From contig NZ_CP085173.1 in the NCBI RefSeq assembly GCF_020616555.1, positions 4,227,501 through 4,291,500 of the forward strand: 64,000 nucleotides of DNA. Direction: 5' to 3'. Positions 25,442-33,964 of this stretch are shown one piece after another. Origin of the DNA: Streptomyces longhuiensis (GTDB lineage: Bacteria > Actinomycetota > Actinomycetes > Streptomycetales > Streptomycetaceae). How positions within the stretch are numbered: position 1 is the stretch's first letter; every line of letters starts with the position of its first letter. A program made the position numbers and the translations under genes. The notes under the pieces were generated by a model, which was not told the origin of the DNA, searched no databases, and saw only the letters and a list, made by a program, of their open reading frames with translations.

Positions 25442-26785
25442 ATGGCCTTGAAGATCACCGTGATCGGCACCGGCTACCTCGGCGCCACGCACGCCGCCGC
25501 CATGGCCGAACTCGGCTTCGAGGTGCTCGGGCTCGATGTCGTGCCCGAGAAGATCGAGATGCTCACGCGGGGCGAGGTCCCCATGTACGAGCCCGGTCTC
25601 GAGGAACTGCTGCGCAAGCACGTCGCCGGCATCGAGGGGTCGACGGGGCGGCTGCGCTTCACCATGGACTGGGCCGAGGTCGCCGAGTTCGGTGACGTCC
25701 ACTTCGTCTGCGTGAACACCCCGCAGAAGCACGGCGAGTACGCCTGCGACATGTCGTACGTCGACGCCGCGGTGGAGTCGCTGGCCAAGCACCTGGGCAA
25801 GCCGGCGCTCGTCGTCGGCAAGTCGACCGTGCCCGTCGGCAGCGCCGAGCGGCTCGCGGCCCGCATCCTGGAGCTGGCGCCCGCGGGCGGCGAGGTCGAG
25901 CTCGCGTGGAACCCGGAGTTCCTGCGCGAGGGCTTCGCCGTGCAGGACACGCTGCACCCGGACCGGATCGTGGTCGGCGTGCGCAGCGACCGCGCCGAGC
26001 AGACCCTGCGCGAGGTGTACGCGACGCCGGTCGGGCAGGGCTCGCCGTTCGTCGTGACGGACTTCCCGACGGCCGAGCTGGTCAAGACGGCCGCCAACTC
26101 CTTCCTCGCGACGAAGATCTCCTTCATCAACGCGATGGCCGAGGTGTGCGAGGCCGCGGGCGGTGACGTCGCGAAGCTCGCCGAGGCGATCGGTTACGAC
26201 GAGCGGATCGGGTCCAAGTTCCTGCGGGCCGGGATCGGCTTCGGCGGCGGCTGTCTGCCCAAGGACATCCGCGCGTTCATGGCGCGCGCCGGTGAACTGG
26301 GCGCCGACCAGGCGCTGACGTTCCTGCGCGAGATCGACTCCATCAACATGCGGCGCCGCGGCCAGATGGTCGAGATGACCCGCGAGGCGCTCGGCGGCGG
26401 CTCCTTCCTGGGCAAGCGGGTCGCGGTGCTCGGCGCCACGTTCAAGCCGGACTCCGACGACGTACGGGACTCCCCCGCGCTGAACGTGGCCGGGCAGATC
26501 CACCTCCAGGGCGGCCAGGTCACGGTCTACGACCCGAAGGGCATGGACAACGCCCGGCGCCTGTTCCCCACGCTCGGCTACGCGGAGTCCGCCGAGGCGG
26601 CCGTGCGGGGCGCGGACGTGGTGCTGCACCTGACGGAGTGGCGCGAGTTCCGCGAGCTGGACCCGGCGGCGCTCGGCGAGCTGGCCGGCACGCGGCTGAT
26701 CCTCGACGGGCGCAACGCGCTGGACCCGGTGCTGTGGCGCAAGGCCGGCTGGACGTACCGGGCGATGGGCCGCCCGGCCGCCTGA
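25442..26785 (+). CDS. UDP-glucose / GDP-mannose 6-dehydrogenase family enzyme
   Basis: The 447-residue enzyme oxidises a nucleotide sugar to the uronic acid with two NAD+. The N-terminal Rossmann fold starts KITVIGTGYLGATHAAAMAELG. The central part has VVGKSTVPVGS and WNPEFLREG. The catalytic cysteine is in GFGGGCLPKD near residue 270, and the C-terminal sugar-nucleotide domain (LGATFKPDSDDVRDSPALNV) completes the family. The start is ATG 25442. UDP-glucose dehydrogenase is the most likely activity and would supply glucuronate for wall or capsular polymers. Confidence 0.9.
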   Translation: MALKITVIGTGYLGATHAAAMAELGFEVLGLDVVPEKIEMLTRGEVPMYEPGLEELLRKHVAGIEGSTGRLRFTMDWAEVAEFGDVHFVCVNTPQKHGEYACDMSYVDAAVESLAKHLGKPALVVGKSTVPVGSAERLAARILELAPAGGEVELAWNPEFLREGFAVQDTLHPDRIVVGVRSDRAEQTLREVYATPVGQGSPFVVTDFPTAELVKTAANSFLATKISFINAMAEVCEAAGGDVAKLAEAIGYDERIGSKFLRAGIGFGGGCLPKDIRAFMARAGELGADQALTFLREIDSINMRRRGQMVEMTREALGGGSFLGKRVAVLGATFKPDSDDVRDSPALNVAGQIHLQGGQVTVYDPKGMDNARRLFPTLGYAESAEAAVRGADVVLHLTEWREFRELDPAALGELAGTRLILDGRNALDPVLWRKAGWTYRAMGRPAA

Positions 26786-26789
26786 GCCT

Positions 26790-27290
26790 CTATTTCGCGC
26801 GGTAGCGGCGCATCTTCGCGCGCGCTCCGCACACCGCCATCGAGCACCAGCGACCGCGGCCCGCCGGGCTGCGGTCGTAGTACACCCAGTGGCAGTCGGG
26901 GGCCTCGCAGGCCTTCAGGCGGGGCCAGGTGCCGTCCGCGTGCGCCTGGGCGATCGCCGCCGCGACGCGCGAGACGAGCGCGTGCGGGTCCGCCGGCGCG
27001 AGAGAGGCCGAGCCGTCCGTCGCGTCGACGCCGACCAGGAGCGGGGCCTCGGCGAGCAGCCGGTGCAGGGGGGTCACCGAGCGGTGGGGGGCGTGTCCGC
27101 CGTGGGCGAGGCAGGCGACGCGCAGTGATTCGCGCAGTTCGCGCGCCGGTTCCGCGTCCTCCTGAGTGAGGCCGAGCGCCTCGCGCCCTTTCTCCGTGTC
27201 GAGCGCGTCGGCGCCCGTCTCGATGTCGAGGGTGTTCACCAGGGCCTGGATCAGGGCCAGTCCCCCGGGCGCGGGCACGCGGTCGTTCAT
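26790..27290 (-). CDS. CGNR zinc-finger (ABATE domain) regulator
   Basis: The 166-residue protein has an N-terminal ABATE-type helical domain (about 1-115) and a C-terminal zinc finger with four cysteines: KACEAPDCHWVYYDRSPAGR followed by RWCSMAVCGARAK. The usual CGNR is CGAR here. Such proteins are predicted DNA-binding regulators, often of a neighbouring small enzyme gene. It is divergent from a VOC protein, and the 91-bp gap is packed with GTTACC/GGTAAC half-sites, suggesting that it controls both. The ligand is unknown. Confidence 0.85.
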   Translation of the reverse strand: MNDRVPAPGGLALIQALVNTLDIETGADALDTEKGREALGLTQEDAEPARELRESLRVACLAHGGHAPHRSVTPLHRLLAEAPLLVGVDATDGSASLAPADPHALVSRVAAAIAQAHADGTWPRLKACEAPDCHWVYYDRSPAGRGRWCSMAVCGARAKMRRYRAK

Positions 27291-27324
27291 GGTTGCGACG
27301 TTACCTCTGTTGCGGGAGCATGCA

Positions 27325-27362
27325 GTAACGCGGTTACCTCATGAAGGCCTCTACAGGTAACC
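27325..27362. promoter_or_regulatory. Operator array in the CGNR-VOC divergent promoter
   Basis: GTAAC-GCG-GTTAC (27325-27337) is a perfect dyad. GGTTACCT (27332-27339) and AGGTAACC (27355-27362) form a second perfect inverted pair 15 bases apart, sharing a half-site with the first. A further GTTACC lies at 27300-27305, next to the CGNR start. Four half-sites in 63 bases point to cooperative binding of a dimer, most simply the CGNR protein itself. Confidence 0.6.
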
Positions 27363-27381
27363 CTCACATCGAGGAGATGTC

Positions 27382-27744
27382 ATGGCTCTCGCCACGCTGG
27401 GTGTCGTCGTCCTGGACTGTCCCGAACCGCGCGCGCTCGCCGATTTCTACGCGGAGGTGCTCGGCGGCGAAGTGACGGGCGACGACGGCACCTGGGTCGA
27501 CCTGGAGGTGCCGGGCGGCCGGTCGCTCGCGTTTCAGGCGGCACCCGACTTCGTACCGCCGGTCTGGCCCGCGCCCGACCGGCCGCAGCAGTTCCACCTG
27601 GACCTCACGGTCGAGGACCTCGACACGGCGGAGAAGGGCGTACTGGCCCTGGGCGCGAGGGTCCTCGACGCGGAGGACCGCTCACGCACCTGGCGGGTCT
27701 ACGCGGACCCGGCAGGGCACCCGTTCTGCCTGTGCGCCTGCTGA
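27382..27744 (+). CDS. VOC (glyoxalase/dioxygenase) family protein
   Basis: The 120-residue protein is a single VOC module pair with the starting strand LATLGVVVLDCPEPRALADFYAEVLGG and a second half FHLDLTVEDLDTAEKGVLALGA, ending DPAGHPFCLC. Possible metal ligands are the His of QFHLDL and acidic residues in the VDLEV region, though the first His of glyoxalase I is absent. Actinomycetes have many such proteins, used for resistance or detoxification. It has a good Shine-Dalgarno (GAGGAG) and shares its promoter region with the CGNR regulator. Substrate unknown. Confidence 0.82.
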   Translation: MALATLGVVVLDCPEPRALADFYAEVLGGEVTGDDGTWVDLEVPGGRSLAFQAAPDFVPPVWPAPDRPQQFHLDLTVEDLDTAEKGVLALGARVLDAEDRSRTWRVYADPAGHPFCLCAC

Positions 27745-27765
27745 GTCCGCTCCCCTGCCCGCCCG

Positions 27766-28872
27766 TCAGGTGTCGAGGCGTTCGATCCTCGCCGTCGACG
27801 GCGGGCGGCGCAGCGCGGCTGCCCGCGCCGCGAACTCCGTCTCGCGCAGCACACGCTGGACGTTGCCCCACGTGAGCCGTGCCAGATCGGACTCCGGCCA
27901 GCCCCGCTCGACCAGTTCCGCGATGAGGTACGGATAGCGCGAGACGTCGGCGAGGCCGTCCGGGTGCACGGCTCCGGTGTCGTACGCGCCGCAGAGACCG
28001 ACGGACTCCGGGCCCGCCACCCGTCTCACATGGTCGAGATGGTCGGCCACGTCGCCGAGTTCGGGCCCCGTGCGCTCCGCGGAGCACGGCACGAGGCACA
28101 CGCCCCCTGCGGCGCCGAGCTCGGCGAGCAGGTCGTCGGGGACGTTGTCGGGGTGGCTGTTGAGGGCGTGGGCCCCGGAGTGGGTGAGGATCACCGGGGC
28201 CTTGGCGACGGCGAGGACCCGGCGGGCCGTGCGCACGGAGGCGCCGGTGAGGTCGGCGAGGACGCCGAGCCGGTTCATCTCCCGCACCACCTCCTCGCCG
28301 AACCGGGTCAGCCCCGCCTCTGTGGCCCAGGAGGCGCCGCTGAGGGTGAGTACGCGCAGGCCGAGCGTGTGCAGGGCGCGCAGCGTGGCGAGGGAGTCGC
28401 CGATGGAGGCCGCGGGTGCGGGGCCCATGAGGACGGCGATACGGCCGTACGCGCGGGCGTCGCACGCCTCGGAGGCGGAGAGGGCCAGGCGCAGGCCCTC
28501 GGGGTACTCGGCCACGACGTGCTTGGCGAGGTCGAGCTGTTCGAGGACAGCGGTGACGGGGTGCTCGGCGAGCGCGGTGCCGGGCGGCAGACGCAGCGTC
28601 CACAGAAGGGCGCCGACGCCTCCGTCACGCAGCCGCGGGAGGTCGGTGTCGACCGAGCAGTCGCCCAGTTCGAGGTCGTACCAGGGCAGTGTGCGCAGCG
28701 TTGCGGGCAGACCGCAGTAGCCGTCGGCGACGGGGTGGGTCGTGAGGAGGGCGCGGGCGCGGGTGAGCGCGTCGTCCGCGGCGGGCTGGGGAGCCTCCTC
28801 GGTCGGTGAGGCGAGCTCGGCGAGCTCGTCCATCTCGGCGGTGGCGGTCAGTTCGTCCTGCAGGTCTGCCAT
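27766..28872 (-). CDS. Degenerate M19 (renal) dipeptidase paralogue, probably inactive
   Basis: The 368-residue protein aligns along its length with the neighbouring dipeptidase but has lost most zinc ligands. The DGHND motif is [14 protein letters not shown] is GPAPAASIG, DLSHVA is DLTGAS, and GGDYDG is CGAYDT. One His (LTHSG) remains. It therefore probably no longer cleaves dipeptides and may bind a ligand or regulate its neighbour. The start is ATG 28872, eight bases after GGAG; an upstream in-frame ATG at 28926 is possible. It is the downstream copy of a tandem duplication and is separated from the active copy by a hairpin and a repeat array. Confidence 0.8.
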   Translation of the reverse strand: MADLQDELTATAEMDELAELASPTEEAPQPAADDALTRARALLTTHPVADGYCGLPATLRTLPWYDLELGDCSVDTDLPRLRDGGVGALLWTLRLPPGTALAEHPVTAVLEQLDLAKHVVAEYPEGLRLALSASEACDARAYGRIAVLMGPAPAASIGDSLATLRALHTLGLRVLTLSGASWATEAGLTRFGEEVVREMNRLGVLADLTGASVRTARRVLAVAKAPVILTHSGAHALNSHPDNVPDDLLAELGAAGGVCLVPCSAERTGPELGDVADHLDHVRRVAGPESVGLCGAYDTGAVHPDGLADVSRYPYLIAELVERGWPESDLARLTWGNVQRVLRETEFAARAAALRRPPSTARIERLDT

Positions 28873-28976
28873 GGCAAAGCTCCGGGCGTCGACGGTGTCG
28901 GCAGTAGCGTTCACCGTCACACGCATGGCCCGCAGCCACCCGGTGGGCGGCGCGTTCGGGCGACATCGGGCCGCCC

Positions 28977-29008
28977 AAACCTCCGGAGCGGCATCACTCC
29001 GGAGGTTT
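28977..29008 (-). terminator. Perfect 12-bp hairpin between the two dipeptidase genes
   Basis: AAACCTCCGGAG (28977-28988) and CTCCGGAGGTTT (28997-29008) are perfect complements around an eight-base loop. Transcripts of the catalytic dipeptidase run into it about 95 bases after the stop. The A/T ends give a short U-run on the minus-strand transcript. Confidence 0.75.
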
Positions 29009-29018
29009 CTGCAGGTCG

Positions 29019-29123
29019 CCCGGCCGTCGGGCCCGATCGGCCGGCCGTCGAGCCCGGTCGCTCAGCCGTCGAGCCCGGTCGCCCGGCCGTCGAGCCCGGT
29101 CGCTCAGCCGTCGAGCTGGTCGA
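29019..29123 (-). repeat. Five 21-bp tandem units including the stop codon of the dipeptidase gene
   Basis: Units at 29019, 29040, 29061, 29082 and 29103 are 21 bp each. The unit at 29103-29123 is the end of the dipeptidase gene with its TGA. Reading on in the same frame, the units encode ATGLDG followed by either CGG or TGA, so the phase is kept and the stop position alternates between Arg and stop. Confidence 0.85.
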
Positions 29124-30291
29124 GCGTCGCGTTCGAGGGGCCGCGCCGCGCCTGCTCGTCGCGGGCCACGTCCTCCGCCGCACCGAGGACCCGTACCGCG
29201 TTCTGCCAGGTCAGCTTGGCGAGGTCGGTGTCCGACCAGCCGCGGTCGACGAGCTCCGCGATCAGGTTCGGGTAGCCCGAGACGTCGCCGAGGCCGTCCG
29301 GCAGGAACGCCGTGCCGTCGTAGTCGCCGCCGATGCCGATGTGGTCGACGCCCGCGACCTCGCGCATGTGGTCGAGGTGGTCGGCGACCGTGGAGACGGT
29401 GGCGACCGGGCGCGGGTGCGCCTCCTCGAAGGCGCGATGGAGCTTCATGGCCTCCTCCGACGTGTCCAGGTGGTGGAGGCCGTGCGCGCGCAGGTTGTCG
29501 TCCGCGGCGGCCGTCCAGTCGACGGCGGCCTGGAGGACGAACTTCGGCACGAACGTGGCCATCGCGACGCCGCCGTTCGCGGGCAGCCGCTCCAGGACGT
29601 CGTCCGGGATGTTGCGCGGGTGGTCGCACACGGCGCGCGAGGACGAGTGGGAGAAGATCACCGGCGCGACCGACGTGTCGAGCGCGGCCCGCATCGTGGT
29701 CGCCGCCACGTGCGAGAGGTCGACGAGCATGCCGGACCGGTTCATCTCCCGTACGACCTCGTGGCCGAAGGGCGAGAGTCCGCCGACGCCCGGCTCGTCC
29801 GTCGCCGAGTCCGCCCACGCGATGTTGTCGTTGTGCGTGAGCGTCATGTAGCGCACGCCCAGGGTGTGCAGCGCGCGCAGCGTGGCCAGCGAGTTGCCGA
29901 TGGAGTGGCCGCCCTCGGCGCCCATGAGGGACGCGATCCGGCCCTCGGTGCGGGCGGCCTCCATGTCGGCGGCCGTCAGCGCGCGGCGCAGGTCGGCCGG
30001 GTAGCGCTCGATCAGCTGCTGGACGCAGTCGATCTGCTCCAGGGTGGCGCTGACGGCCACGTCGCCGGCCATGTCGGAGCGCACGTACACGGACCAGAAC
30101 TGCGCGCCGACCCCGCCGGCCCGCAGCCGGGCCAGGTCGGTGTGCAGATGCGCGCTCTGGTCGACGGCGATGTCACGCGCGTCGATGTCGTACGCGACCT
30201 GCTCGCGCAGTGCCCACGGCAGGTCGTTGTGGCCGTCGACGACGGGGAAGTCGGCGAGTATCGCGCGGGCCCGCTCCAGGGAGGTGGTCAT
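29104..30291 (-). CDS. Membrane (renal) dipeptidase, family M19
   Basis: The 395-residue binuclear zinc peptidase keeps the family ligands: VDGHNDLP near residue 20, Glu in [24 protein letters not shown] and GIGGDYDG. It should cleave dipeptides, including D-amino-acid-containing ones. ATG 30291 is chosen for the GGGAAG nine bases upstream; GTG 30300, overlapping the purE stop, is an alternative. It follows purE directly, so it may be co-transcribed with purK-purE. The C-terminal codons seed a 21-bp repeat array. Confidence 0.9.
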   Translation of the reverse strand: MTTSLERARAILADFPVVDGHNDLPWALREQVAYDIDARDIAVDQSAHLHTDLARLRAGGVGAQFWSVYVRSDMAGDVAVSATLEQIDCVQQLIERYPADLRRALTAADMEAARTEGRIASLMGAEGGHSIGNSLATLRALHTLGVRYMTLTHNDNIAWADSATDEPGVGGLSPFGHEVVREMNRSGMLVDLSHVAATTMRAALDTSVAPVIFSHSSSRAVCDHPRNIPDDVLERLPANGGVAMATFVPKFVLQAAVDWTAAADDNLRAHGLHHLDTSEEAMKLHRAFEEAHPRPVATVSTVADHLDHMREVAGVDHIGIGGDYDGTAFLPDGLGDVSGYPNLIAELVDRGWSDTDLAKLTWQNAVRVLGAAEDVARDEQARRGPSNATLDQLDG

Positions 30292-30296
30292 CGCGG

Positions 30297-30824
30297 TCAC
30301 TTCCCGAAGCCGAAGCCGGACGCGCCCTCGACCTTGGCCCGCAGTCGCTTGCCCTTCTCCGTGGCCTGGTCGTTGAGCTCCTGCTGGAACTCCCGCATGC
30401 GGCCGAGGAGTTCCTCGTCCTGGGTGGCGAGGATGCGGGCCGCGAGCAGGCCCGCGTTGCGCGCGCCGCCGACGGAGACGGTGGCGACGGGGACGCCCGC
30501 CGGCATCTGCACGATGGACAGCAGGCTGTCCATGCCGTCGAGGTACTTCAGCGGGACCGGGACGCCGATGACGGGCAGCGGGGTCACGGAGGCGAGCATG
30601 CCCGGCAGGTGGGCGGCTCCCCCCGCGCCCGCGATGATCGCCTTGAGGCCACGGCCGTCGGCGTGCTCGCCGTACGCGATCATTTCGCGCGGCATGCGGT
30701 GCGCGGAGACGACGTCCACCTCGTAGGGGATCTCGAACTCGTCGAGAGCCTGGGCGGCGGCCTCCATGACGGGCCAGTCGGAGTCGGAACCCATGACAAT
30801 GCCAACGACAGGGGACGTGCTCAT
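30297..30824 (-). CDS. purE: 5-(carboxyamino)imidazole ribonucleotide mutase
   Basis: PurE class I moves the carboxyl group of N5-CAIR to C4, giving CAIR in purine synthesis. The 175-residue protein shows [24 protein letters not shown] and [13 protein letters not shown], all active-site signatures. A charged tail follows ([12 protein letters not shown]). It overlaps purK by 4 bp (ATGA), so the two consecutive steps are coupled. Confidence 0.96.
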   Translation of the reverse strand: MSTSPVVGIVMGSDSDWPVMEAAAQALDEFEIPYEVDVVSAHRMPREMIAYGEHADGRGLKAIIAGAGGAAHLPGMLASVTPLPVIGVPVPLKYLDGMDSLLSIVQMPAGVPVATVSVGGARNAGLLAARILATQDEELLGRMREFQQELNDQATEKGKRLRAKVEGASGFGFGK

Positions 30825-31975
30825 TCGGTGATCGTTCCTCTGAGGTAGCCGGCTGCGTGACGGGCGCGCTCCAGCACGTCGTCCAGGTCGTCGCCGTAGG
30901 TGTTGACGTGGCCGACCTTGCGTCCGGGCTTCACGTCCTTGCCGTACATGTGGATCTTGAGCTTCGGGTCGCGGGCCATGCAGTGCAGGTACGCGGAGTA
31001 CATGTCGGGGTAGTCGCCGCCGAGGACGTTGCACATGACCGTCCAGGGGGCGCGCGGGCGCGGGTCACCGAGGGGGAGGTCGAGGACGGCGCGCACGTGG
31101 TTCGCGAACTGCGAGGTCACGGCACCGTCCTGGGTCCAGTGGCCGGAGTTGTGCGGGCGCATCGCCAGTTCGTTGACGAGGATGCGGCCGTCGCGGGTCT
31201 CGAAGAGCTCCACCGCGAGGTGCCCGACGACACCGAGCTCCTTCGCGATGCCGAGGGCCAGCTGTTCGGCGCGCAGGGCGAGATCCTCGTCGAGGCCGGG
31301 GGCGGGCGCGATCACCGTGTCGCACACGCCGTCGACCTGCTGGGACTCGACGACGGGGTAGGCCACGGCCTGGCCGTGCGGGGAGCGGACGACATTGGCC
31401 GCGAGCTCCCGTACGAAGTCGACCTTCTCCTCCGCGAGCACGGGGACGCCGGCCTTGAAGGGCTCGGCCGCGTCCTCCAGGGACCGTACGAACCACACCC
31501 CCTTCCCGTCGTAGCCGCCGCGCACCGTCTTGAGGATCACGGGGAAACCGTCGCCCGCGTCAGTGGCACCCTCCGCCGCGAAGGCCGCCACGTCGGCGGG
31601 GTCCTTCACCATGCGGTGGCGCGGACAGGGAGCACCGATCTGCGTGAGCTTCGCGCGCATCACACCCTTGTCCTGGGCGTGCACCAGAGCATCGGGTCCT
31701 GGGCGCACGGGAATGCCGTCCGCCTCCAGGGCCCGCAGGTGCTCCGTGGGCACGTGCTCGTGATCGAAGGTGATCACGTCACAGCCCCGCGCGAAGTCAC
31801 GCAGCGTGTCCAGGTCGCGATAGTCGCCTATGACGACATCGCTGACGACCTGCGCCGCGGAATCCTGAGGAGTGTCACTGAGGAGCTTGAACTTGATGCC
31901 GAGCGGGATGCCCGCCTCGTGTGTCATACGAGCGAGCTGCCCCCCGCCGACCATGCCGACTACCGGGAACGTCAC
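30821..31975 (-). CDS. purK: 5-(carboxyamino)imidazole ribonucleotide synthase
   Basis: PurK is the ATP-grasp enzyme that carboxylates AIR to N5-CAIR with bicarbonate. The 384-residue protein begins [18 protein letters not shown], has ATP-grasp segments [16 protein letters not shown] and [11 protein letters not shown], and is full length. Start GTG 31975: a TACCCT -10 element ends six bases upstream and no Shine-Dalgarno is present, so the message is probably leaderless. It is divergent from the GtrA gene with 123 bp between. Confidence 0.96.
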   Translation of the reverse strand: MTFPVVGMVGGGQLARMTHEAGIPLGIKFKLLSDTPQDSAAQVVSDVVIGDYRDLDTLRDFARGCDVITFDHEHVPTEHLRALEADGIPVRPGPDALVHAQDKGVMRAKLTQIGAPCPRHRMVKDPADVAAFAAEGATDAGDGFPVILKTVRGGYDGKGVWFVRSLEDAAEPFKAGVPVLAEEKVDFVRELAANVVRSPHGQAVAYPVVESQQVDGVCDTVIAPAPGLDEDLALRAEQLALGIAKELGVVGHLAVELFETRDGRILVNELAMRPHNSGHWTQDGAVTSQFANHVRAVLDLPLGDPRPRAPWTVMCNVLGGDYPDMYSAYLHCMARDPKLKIHMYGKDVKPGRKVGHVNTYGDDLDDVLERARHAAGYLRGTITE

Positions 31976-31981
31976 ACCCCC

Positions 31982-31987
31982 AGGGTA
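31982..31987 (-). promoter_or_regulatory. -10 element of the leaderless purK-purE transcript
   Basis: On the minus strand TACCCT fits TANNNT exactly and ends six bases before the purK GTG. No ribosome-binding site lies between. Confidence 0.5.
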
Positions 31988-32098
31988 TCGGCCGACCCGC
32001 GGTGCCAGGATTACCGGCGTCCCCAGGCGCCCGACCAGCCGCCTGGTTAGCATGACGGGGTCGATATATCGGAATCTACGGGGGCTGGGGCGAGCACG

Positions 32099-32632
32099 AT
32101 GAACGGACCTGCCACATGGCGTGCGCGGCTCGACCGGCTCGGCCGCGAGGTCGCCAAGTTCGGTGCCGTGGGCGCGCTCGGAACGCTGGTGAACTTCGGC
32201 GTCTCCAACTTTCTGTGGCACACCACGAGCCTTCAGGCCGTGCGGGCCAACATCATCGCCACGGTCATCGCCATCGCCTTCAACTACGTGGGGTTCCGCT
32301 ACTTCACCTACCGTGACCGCGACAAGAGCGGCCGGACACGCGAGCTCTCGCTCTTCCTGGCGTTCAGCGCGGTCGGCCTGGTGATCGAGAACGGCGTCCT
32401 GTACGTGGCGATCTACGGCTTCGGCTGGGACAGCTCGCTCCAGCGCAACATCTTCAAGGTCGTCGGCATCGGCATCGCGACGCTGTTCCGCTTCTGGTCG
32501 TACCGCACATGGGTCTTCAAGACCCTGCCCGGCCACGAGACCGTCACCCGCGCCGAATCGTTCCTGGAGACCCGGGACGGGCGGGACGGGCGCGAGGACC
32601 GCCGCTCCGACGTGCAGCGCACCCACCGCTGA
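32099..32632 (+). CDS. GtrA family membrane protein
   Basis: The 177-residue protein has four membrane helices (about 20-40, 50-68, 85-105 and 120-140) and the GtrA landmarks FGAVGALGTLVNFGV near the start and FNYVGFRYFTYRDR and FWSYRTWVF after helices two and four. GtrA proteins are thought to help flip undecaprenyl-phosphate-linked sugars. It ends with a charged tail. It fits the wall-glycan theme of the region, though no glycosyltransferase is adjacent. Confidence 0.88.
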   Translation: MNGPATWRARLDRLGREVAKFGAVGALGTLVNFGVSNFLWHTTSLQAVRANIIATVIAIAFNYVGFRYFTYRDRDKSGRTRELSLFLAFSAVGLVIENGVLYVAIYGFGWDSSLQRNIFKVVGIGIATLFRFWSYRTWVFKTLPGHETVTRAESFLETRDGRDGREDRRSDVQRTHR

Positions 32633-32674
32633 CCGGTCCGGGCCCGCTCACCGAACGATCAACCAGCCGGCCGG

Positions 32675-33949
32675 CTAGCGGACCGTCTCGGGCCCGTCAC
32701 CGGGCGCCGACTTCTTCAGCGGCGTACGCGACAGGAACAGGCCGAACACCGGCGGGTTCGTCTGGAGCATCTCCAGGCGGCCGCCGTCCGCCTCGGCCAG
32801 GTCGCGGGCGACCGCGAGGCCGATACCCGTCGAGTTGCGGCCGCTGATGGTCCGCTCGAAGATCCGCGCGCCCAGGTCCCCCGGCACCCCCGGCCCCTCG
32901 TCCGTGACCTCGACGACGGCCTGGTTGCCGGTGACGCGGGTGCGCAGCGCGACGGTGCCGCCGCCGTGCATGAGCGAGTTCTCGATCAGCGCGGCAAGGA
33001 CCTGGGCGACGGCGCCCGGCGTGCCCACGGCCTTCAGGTGCCGCTTGCCCGAGGAGACGATGGCGCGGCCCGCGCTGCGGTAGGCGGGGCGCCACTCCTC
33101 CAGCTGCTGCTTGATGACCTCGTCCAGGTCGAAGGAGACCGCGGACCCGGTGCGCGGGTCGCGCGAGTTGGTCAGCAGCCGCTCCACGACGTCCGTGAGG
33201 CGCTCGACCTGCGCGAGCGCGATCGTCGCCTCCTCCTTCACCGTGTCCAGGTCGTCGGTGACGGTGATCTCCTCCAGGCGCATGGAGAGCGCCGTGAGGG
33301 GCGTACGGAGCTGGTGCGAGGCGTCGGCCGCCAGGCGCCGCTCGGCGGTCAGCATGCGGGCGATCCGCTCGGCACTGGAGTCGAGGACGTCGGCGACCCG
33401 GTCCAGCTCGGCCACCCCGTAGCGGCGGTGGCGGGGGCGGGGGTCGCCCGAGCCGAGGCGCTCCGCGGTGGAGGCGAGGTCGGTGAGCGGGGACGTGAGC
33501 CGGTTGGCCTGGCGTACGGCGAGCAGGACCGCGGCGATGACAGCCAGCAGCGCCACCCCGGCGATGATCAGCAGGGTGCGGCCGACCTCGCGGGTGACGG
33601 AGGAGCGCGGCTCCTCGACGGTGACCGTCTCGCCCTTCTCGCCCTTGGCGGTGCCCTGGATGACGTCCCCCGGGGGGCGCGCACCGATCTCGATGGGGGC
33701 ACGCCCCGGCAGTTCGATCCTGGCGTACCGGTCGGGGCCGACCTGGTTCCTCAGGATCGCGCCGGTGACCTGTTCGTCACCGAGGAGCCGGCTGTCGACG
33801 ATGCTGACGAGCCGGACCGCCTCGGAGTCCACACGCTCCCGGGCGCTGTTGGTGATCGTGCGGGTCTCGACGATGACGAGCGAGACCCCGAAGACAGCGA
33901 TCACGACGAGCACGACGGCGAGCGTGGAATTGATCAGACGGCGGCGCAT
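32675..33949 (-). CDS. Two-component sensor histidine kinase
   Basis: The 424-residue membrane kinase has helices at about 7-27 and 123-145 flanking an extracellular sensor region of about 95 residues. A HAMP linker (RLTSPLTDLASTAERLGSGD), a HisKA box DASHQLRTPLTALSMRLEE with the phospho-accepting His, an N-box LIENSLMHGGGTV, a G1 box DEGPGVPGD and a G2 box STGIGLAVARDLAEADGG follow. It lies 15 bases after its response regulator gene. The signal is unknown. It converges with GtrA. Confidence 0.93.
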   Translation of the reverse strand: MRRRLINSTLAVVLVVIAVFGVSLVIVETRTITNSARERVDSEAVRLVSIVDSRLLGDEQVTGAILRNQVGPDRYARIELPGRAPIEIGARPPGDVIQGTAKGEKGETVTVEEPRSSVTREVGRTLLIIAGVALLAVIAAVLLAVRQANRLTSPLTDLASTAERLGSGDPRPRHRRYGVAELDRVADVLDSSAERIARMLTAERRLAADASHQLRTPLTALSMRLEEITVTDDLDTVKEEATIALAQVERLTDVVERLLTNSRDPRTGSAVSFDLDEVIKQQLEEWRPAYRSAGRAIVSSGKRHLKAVGTPGAVAQVLAALIENSLMHGGGTVALRTRVTGNQAVVEVTDEGPGVPGDLGARIFERTISGRNSTGIGLAVARDLAEADGGRLEMLQTNPPVFGLFLSRTPLKKSAPGDGPETVR

Positions 33950-33964
33950 AGCTGTACCAGTACG

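Noticed and set aside
27745..27765. Terminator between the VOC gene and the degenerate dipeptidase
   Set aside because: The 21-bp gap has no inverted repeat long enough.
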